64,000 bases of DNA from Salinigranum halophilum (lineage in GTDB: Archaea > Halobacteriota > Halobacteria > Halobacteriales > Haloferacaceae): contig NZ_ML660182.1 of the NCBI RefSeq assembly GCF_007004735.1, positions 62,001-126,000 on the forward strand. Reading direction: 5' to 3'. Position numbers and translations under genes: made by a program. The notes beneath the pieces were generated by a model. The model saw nothing but the letters and a program-made list of their open reading frames with translations. It made no database searches and had not been told where the DNA came from. This document shows positions 61,690-64,000 of the stretch, piece after piece; position 1 is the first letter of the stretch; each line of letters starts with the position of its first letter.

Positions 61690-63104
61690 AGGTAGTCCTC
61701 CATCGAGACCTGCCCGTCACCGTTCGCGCCGGCGGACTCCGCTCGACTCGGCTTCTCGTCCGTCCCGTTATCTGCTTCGTCCTCAGCGCCGTCCGACGTT
61801 TCGGCCGTCTCGGGCGTCTCGGCTGTCTCAGCCCCGTCAGTCGGTTCCGTCGGGCCCGCCGGGTCCGCCGGGTCCTCCGGCTCCGCCGTCACCGTCTCGT
61901 CACGCTCGTGTTCGTCTCCGTCGCCGGTCGCGCGCGTCGTCGTCGCCCTGTCGCGCTCGCCTCCGGCTCCGTCCACCGCGTCGCCGTCGGCGGGCTCGAA
62001 CCTCGAGACGCCCTCGTCGAGTCGCGCTCTGACCCGTCGCTTGACCGTCTCGCGGACGTTCGCGTCCGCGACTTCTCCCCTGACCGCGTCGTCGACGTCG
62101 AGCGCCGCCGGTGAGAGCCCGAGGTCACCCACCCGCTCGCGCACGGCGGCGTCGGGGTCGGCGAAGTCGACAGCCGTCTCCGACTCACCCGGGGATTCGA
62201 ACTCCCGGCGGTCGGTGACGCGCGCGACGAGTGCGCCGTTCTCGGTCGCCAGCGTCTCGATGCTCGCCGGGGTGACCGGGTCGCCCTCGCCGGTGACCTC
62301 GACGACCACGACGGCGTCCTCCACGTCGTACTGGCGGACCTGCTCGCGGACCCGCTCTCCGCCCTCCCCCTCGGCGAGGGTGACCTCGACGAAGACGAAC
62401 GGCCGCGTCTCGACCGCGCGTCGGCGGATGTCCACCGTCCCGTCCTCGAAGGAGACGAGGTTGTAGCCGCGGCCATCACGTTCTGCGGCCGAGACGCGCT
62501 CCGTCGACCCGCAGTAGGTCACCGGCGTGTCGGCGACGCGTTCGGTCCCCGGGGCGTGGTTGTCGCCCAGGAGGACGGCGTCGAAGTCGACCGTCGCCTC
62601 GTCCAACACGGTCTCGGTCTCCCAGTCGGCGTGGGCGAAGGGTGTGAAGAGGCCGTGCGCGACGAGTGCCGCGAAGTCGGCGTCGTGTGGCTCGAAGGCG
62701 TAGTCGAGGGCTGCGCGTTTCGACGTGGGCACGTGGTCCAGCCCGTAGAACGCGACGTCGTCGACGACGACGGGTGCCGAACCGAGGCGCGTGGCGAGTC
62801 CCAACTGCTCGAAGAGGTCGAGCCACTGGCCGCCCCGGGTCGACTCGTGGTTCCCAACGACCGCGAGGAACGGCACCCCAGCGCTCGCGAGCCGTCGGAG
62901 GGCCGAAATCGTTCCGAGGAGGTCGGGCAGCGCCGGCCGTCGGTCGTGGAAGAGGTCGCCGGCGTGGACGACGGCGCTCACCCCGTCCTCGATGGCGTCG
63001 TCGACGACGCGCTCGAAGGCGTCGAGGAAGTCCTGCCGACGCGTCGGCGAGTGATACTGCTGGTACCCGAGGTGCGTGTCGCCTGTGTGGATGACTCGGG
63101 TCAT
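61686..63104 (-). CDS. mre11: DNA double-strand break repair nuclease Mre11
   Basis: A 472-residue calcineurin-like nuclease. Phosphoesterase motifs are [20 protein letters not shown] (motif I), [13 protein letters not shown] (II), [12 protein letters not shown] (III) and LLGDNHAPG. The first 300 residues are the nuclease and capping domains. The last 110 residues are long, acidic and low in complexity (many [12 protein letters not shown]-like units), ending VSMEDYL, a tail common in haloarchaeal Mre11. It is upstream of rad50 with a 4-bp overlap. Confidence 0.96.
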   Translation of the reverse strand: MTRVIHTGDTHLGYQQYHSPTRRQDFLDAFERVVDDAIEDGVSAVVHAGDLFHDRRPALPDLLGTISALRRLASAGVPFLAVVGNHESTRGGQWLDLFEQLGLATRLGSAPVVVDDVAFYGLDHVPTSKRAALDYAFEPHDADFAALVAHGLFTPFAHADWETETVLDEATVDFDAVLLGDNHAPGTERVADTPVTYCGSTERVSAAERDGRGYNLVSFEDGTVDIRRRAVETRPFVFVEVTLAEGEGGERVREQVRQYDVEDAVVVVEVTGEGDPVTPASIETLATENGALVARVTDRREFESPGESETAVDFADPDAAVRERVGDLGLSPAALDVDDAVRGEVADANVRETVKRRVRARLDEGVSRFEPADGDAVDGAGGERDRATTTRATGDGDEHERDETVTAEPEDPADPAGPTEPTDGAETAETPETAETSDGAEDEADNGTDEKPSRAESAGANGDGQVSMEDYL

Positions 63105-63191
63105 CTGTCACCTCGTCTCATCTGCACCCACGTTTGCCACGGCCGCCTAAAACCGTTCCGCGAGCGGGGTGGAAGTGGAACGCTCGCGGGC

Positions 63192-63494
63192 TCACTCGTC
63201 GGACCACGACCCCTCTCTCCCGGCGGCTTCGCCCGCGAGCGCCGCCGTCAACTCCCGGAGCGTCTCCAGCGTCTCCCGCCCACGGTCGACGGCCTCCCAG
63301 TCGTCGTCGCGGACGGCGCGGACGACCGCCTCGGCCAGCCGACGCTCGCCGTCGTCCGCGAGGAACCGGGCGGCCGTCCCGACGGAGTCGAGCGAGGCCG
63401 TCGCCTCGTCGATGACCTGCTCGGCGGACTCCTGCGGTCCCGCCACGAACGCGGACAGTGCGTCCTTCGTCTCCCGAGTCGACTGGGTGTCCAT
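63192..63494 (-). CDS. Small acidic helical protein of unknown function
   Basis: A 100-residue protein starting MDTQSTRETKDALSAFVAGP. It is nearly all alpha-helical, with heptad-like segments ESAEQVIDEATASLDSVGTA, DDGERRLAEAVVRAVRDDDW and RGRETLETLRELTAALAG. No Cys, no membrane span and no recognisable domain. It lies 87 bp upstream of mre11 and 88 bp downstream of the winged-helix gene, all on the same strand, so all may be read together. The ATG at 63492-63494 was preferred to a start at 63542 because the added residues are basic and atypical. Confidence 0.65.
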   Translation of the reverse strand: MDTQSTRETKDALSAFVAGPQESAEQVIDEATASLDSVGTAARFLADDGERRLAEAVVRAVRDDDWEAVDRGRETLETLRELTAALAGEAAGREGSWSDE

Positions 63495-63582
63495 GCACCG
63501 CGATGGCTGCGGCTTCGTATTTGAACGCCGGGGGGACCTCACCCTCGACGTGCGAGCCCTGCGCCCCGCCGGTGTTCGAGGC

Positions 63583-63846
63583 TCAGACGGTCAGCCGGTA
63601 GAGGCGCTTGCGCGCGTCGGAGAAGGAAAAGCGGGACTCGACGACGCCCTCGTCCTCGAGTCGCGTCAGCGCGTACCGGACGGTTCGCGCCGGGAGGAGC
63701 GTCTCCTCGGCGATCTGCGACTGGGAGAGGGTGTCCTCGTAGTCGAGAATCTTCGCGACCAGCTTCGCACTCGGTGGGAGGTCTCGAACTGCTGCCCAGC
63801 GGTCCGCGTCTGCGCCCTGCTTCGTGACGGCCTTCGACGTACTCAT
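63583..63846 (-). CDS. Small winged-helix (MarR-like) transcriptional regulator
   Basis: An 87-residue single winged helix. LPPSAKLVAKILDYEDTLSQ is followed by SQIAEETLLPARTVRYALTR and a wing ending in SDARKRLYRLTV. It is clearly paralogous with the protein at 195-467: the segments LPPSAKLVAK, LLP-RTVRYAL-RLE and SF-DARK are shared. It is encoded upstream of the hypothetical gene at 63192 and mre11-rad50 on the same strand. The upstream region is very AT-rich. Target and ligand unknown. Confidence 0.82.
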   Translation of the reverse strand: MSTSKAVTKQGADADRWAAVRDLPPSAKLVAKILDYEDTLSQSQIAEETLLPARTVRYALTRLEDEGVVESRFSFSDARKRLYRLTV

Positions 63847-64000
63847 GCGTATCTACTCGTAGTGGGATACAGAGTGATAATATTTGTTAATCTGTTTTAT
63901 GACCAAGAATAATATTACGTGGCGGGACGGATTGGGCGATTCCCCCCGAGCAGACGCGCGCGATACCGGTCGTATCGGCCGTCTGCCGGGTTAGCACATG
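63847..64000. other. AT-rich intergenic region at the right edge
   Basis: This 154-bp stretch has no gene. It is AT-rich between 63866 and 63918, with the octamer ataatatt twice (about 63871 and 63909) and a possible TATA box for the regulator gene (rc of 'gataatattt'). The right end may hold the promoter of a gene outside the window. Confidence 0.4.

Noticed and set aside
1-64000. CRISPR arrays, rRNA genes, complete insertion sequences or a replication origin.
   Set aside because: No regularly spaced repeats, no transposase or rRNA sequence, and no Orc1/Cdc6 gene with origin repeats is visible.

Overview
This window is GC-rich chromosomal DNA of a halophilic archaeon, most likely of the family Haloferacaceae (Haloferax-like). 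The predicted proteins are acidic, and many genes have a TATA-like box about 26 bp before the start codon, as expected for leaderless archaeal mRNAs. It carries thermosome, TFB, MC1, FttA and SUF genes, a tRNA-Gln with an intron, and very few CTAG sites. From memory, the order cct3 - SAM hydrolase - NMNAT - lonB - trpCBA - aro - zim - tfb - aglD ... sirR ... suf - polB - rad50/mre11 resembles Haloferax volcanii; I could not check this by alignment.

Layout. 1-3250: a small winged-helix regulator with a truncated metallo-beta-lactamase gene, a methyltransferase/glycosyltransferase pair and a degenerate amidohydrolase. 3401-5016: heat-shock-type thermosome gene. 5017-6455: a lower-GC accessory islet with an orphan VapB-like antitoxin, a LysE exporter gene with a damaged start, and three copies of a palindromic repeat. 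6456-8384: TRIC channel, SAM hydrolase and NMN adenylyltransferase. 8551-11526: membrane protease LonB followed directly by a CPBP protease. 11639-18119: an alkyltransferase-like gene divergent from trpCBA, then the archaeal early shikimate genes (ADH synthase, 3-dehydroquinate synthase II) with an SDR gene between them. 18134-24256: aroD, the CTAG methyltransferase Zim, TFB, an NTPase and the dolichol-phosphate glycosyltransferase AglD.

24457-34000: small regulators, SPFH protein, endonuclease III, methylglyoxal synthase, the transcription terminator FttA and prolyl-tRNA synthetase. 34078-45248: glutamate synthase, sugar epimerase, HD hydrolase, AlaX, the chromosomal protein MC1, a DHH phosphoesterase, a stress protein and an NhaC antiporter. 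45394-47485: intron-bearing tRNA-Gln, a frameshifted HNH gene, and a tightly nested operon (13-codon leader ORF, ferritin-like protein, 26-codon ORF, SirR repressor). 47598-51576: a secreted MBL/lamin-tail lipoprotein with its DUF3006 partner, and a GH13 enzyme. 51624-64000: sufCBD, DNA polymerase B, small conserved proteins, mre11-rad50, and a second winged-helix regulator similar to the one at the left end.

Most of the window is core genome. The least ordinary points are regulatory: a CTAG site on the probable TATA box of the CTAG-methyltransferase gene; the same 13-bp element at the same distance upstream of MC1 and a DUF7123 gene; a TGTACA-centred palindrome on the trpC start; and start/stop-overlapping micro-ORFs around the iron-regulator operon. 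Intergenic stretches not listed are short and I see nothing in them beyond promoter-like AT-rich bases.
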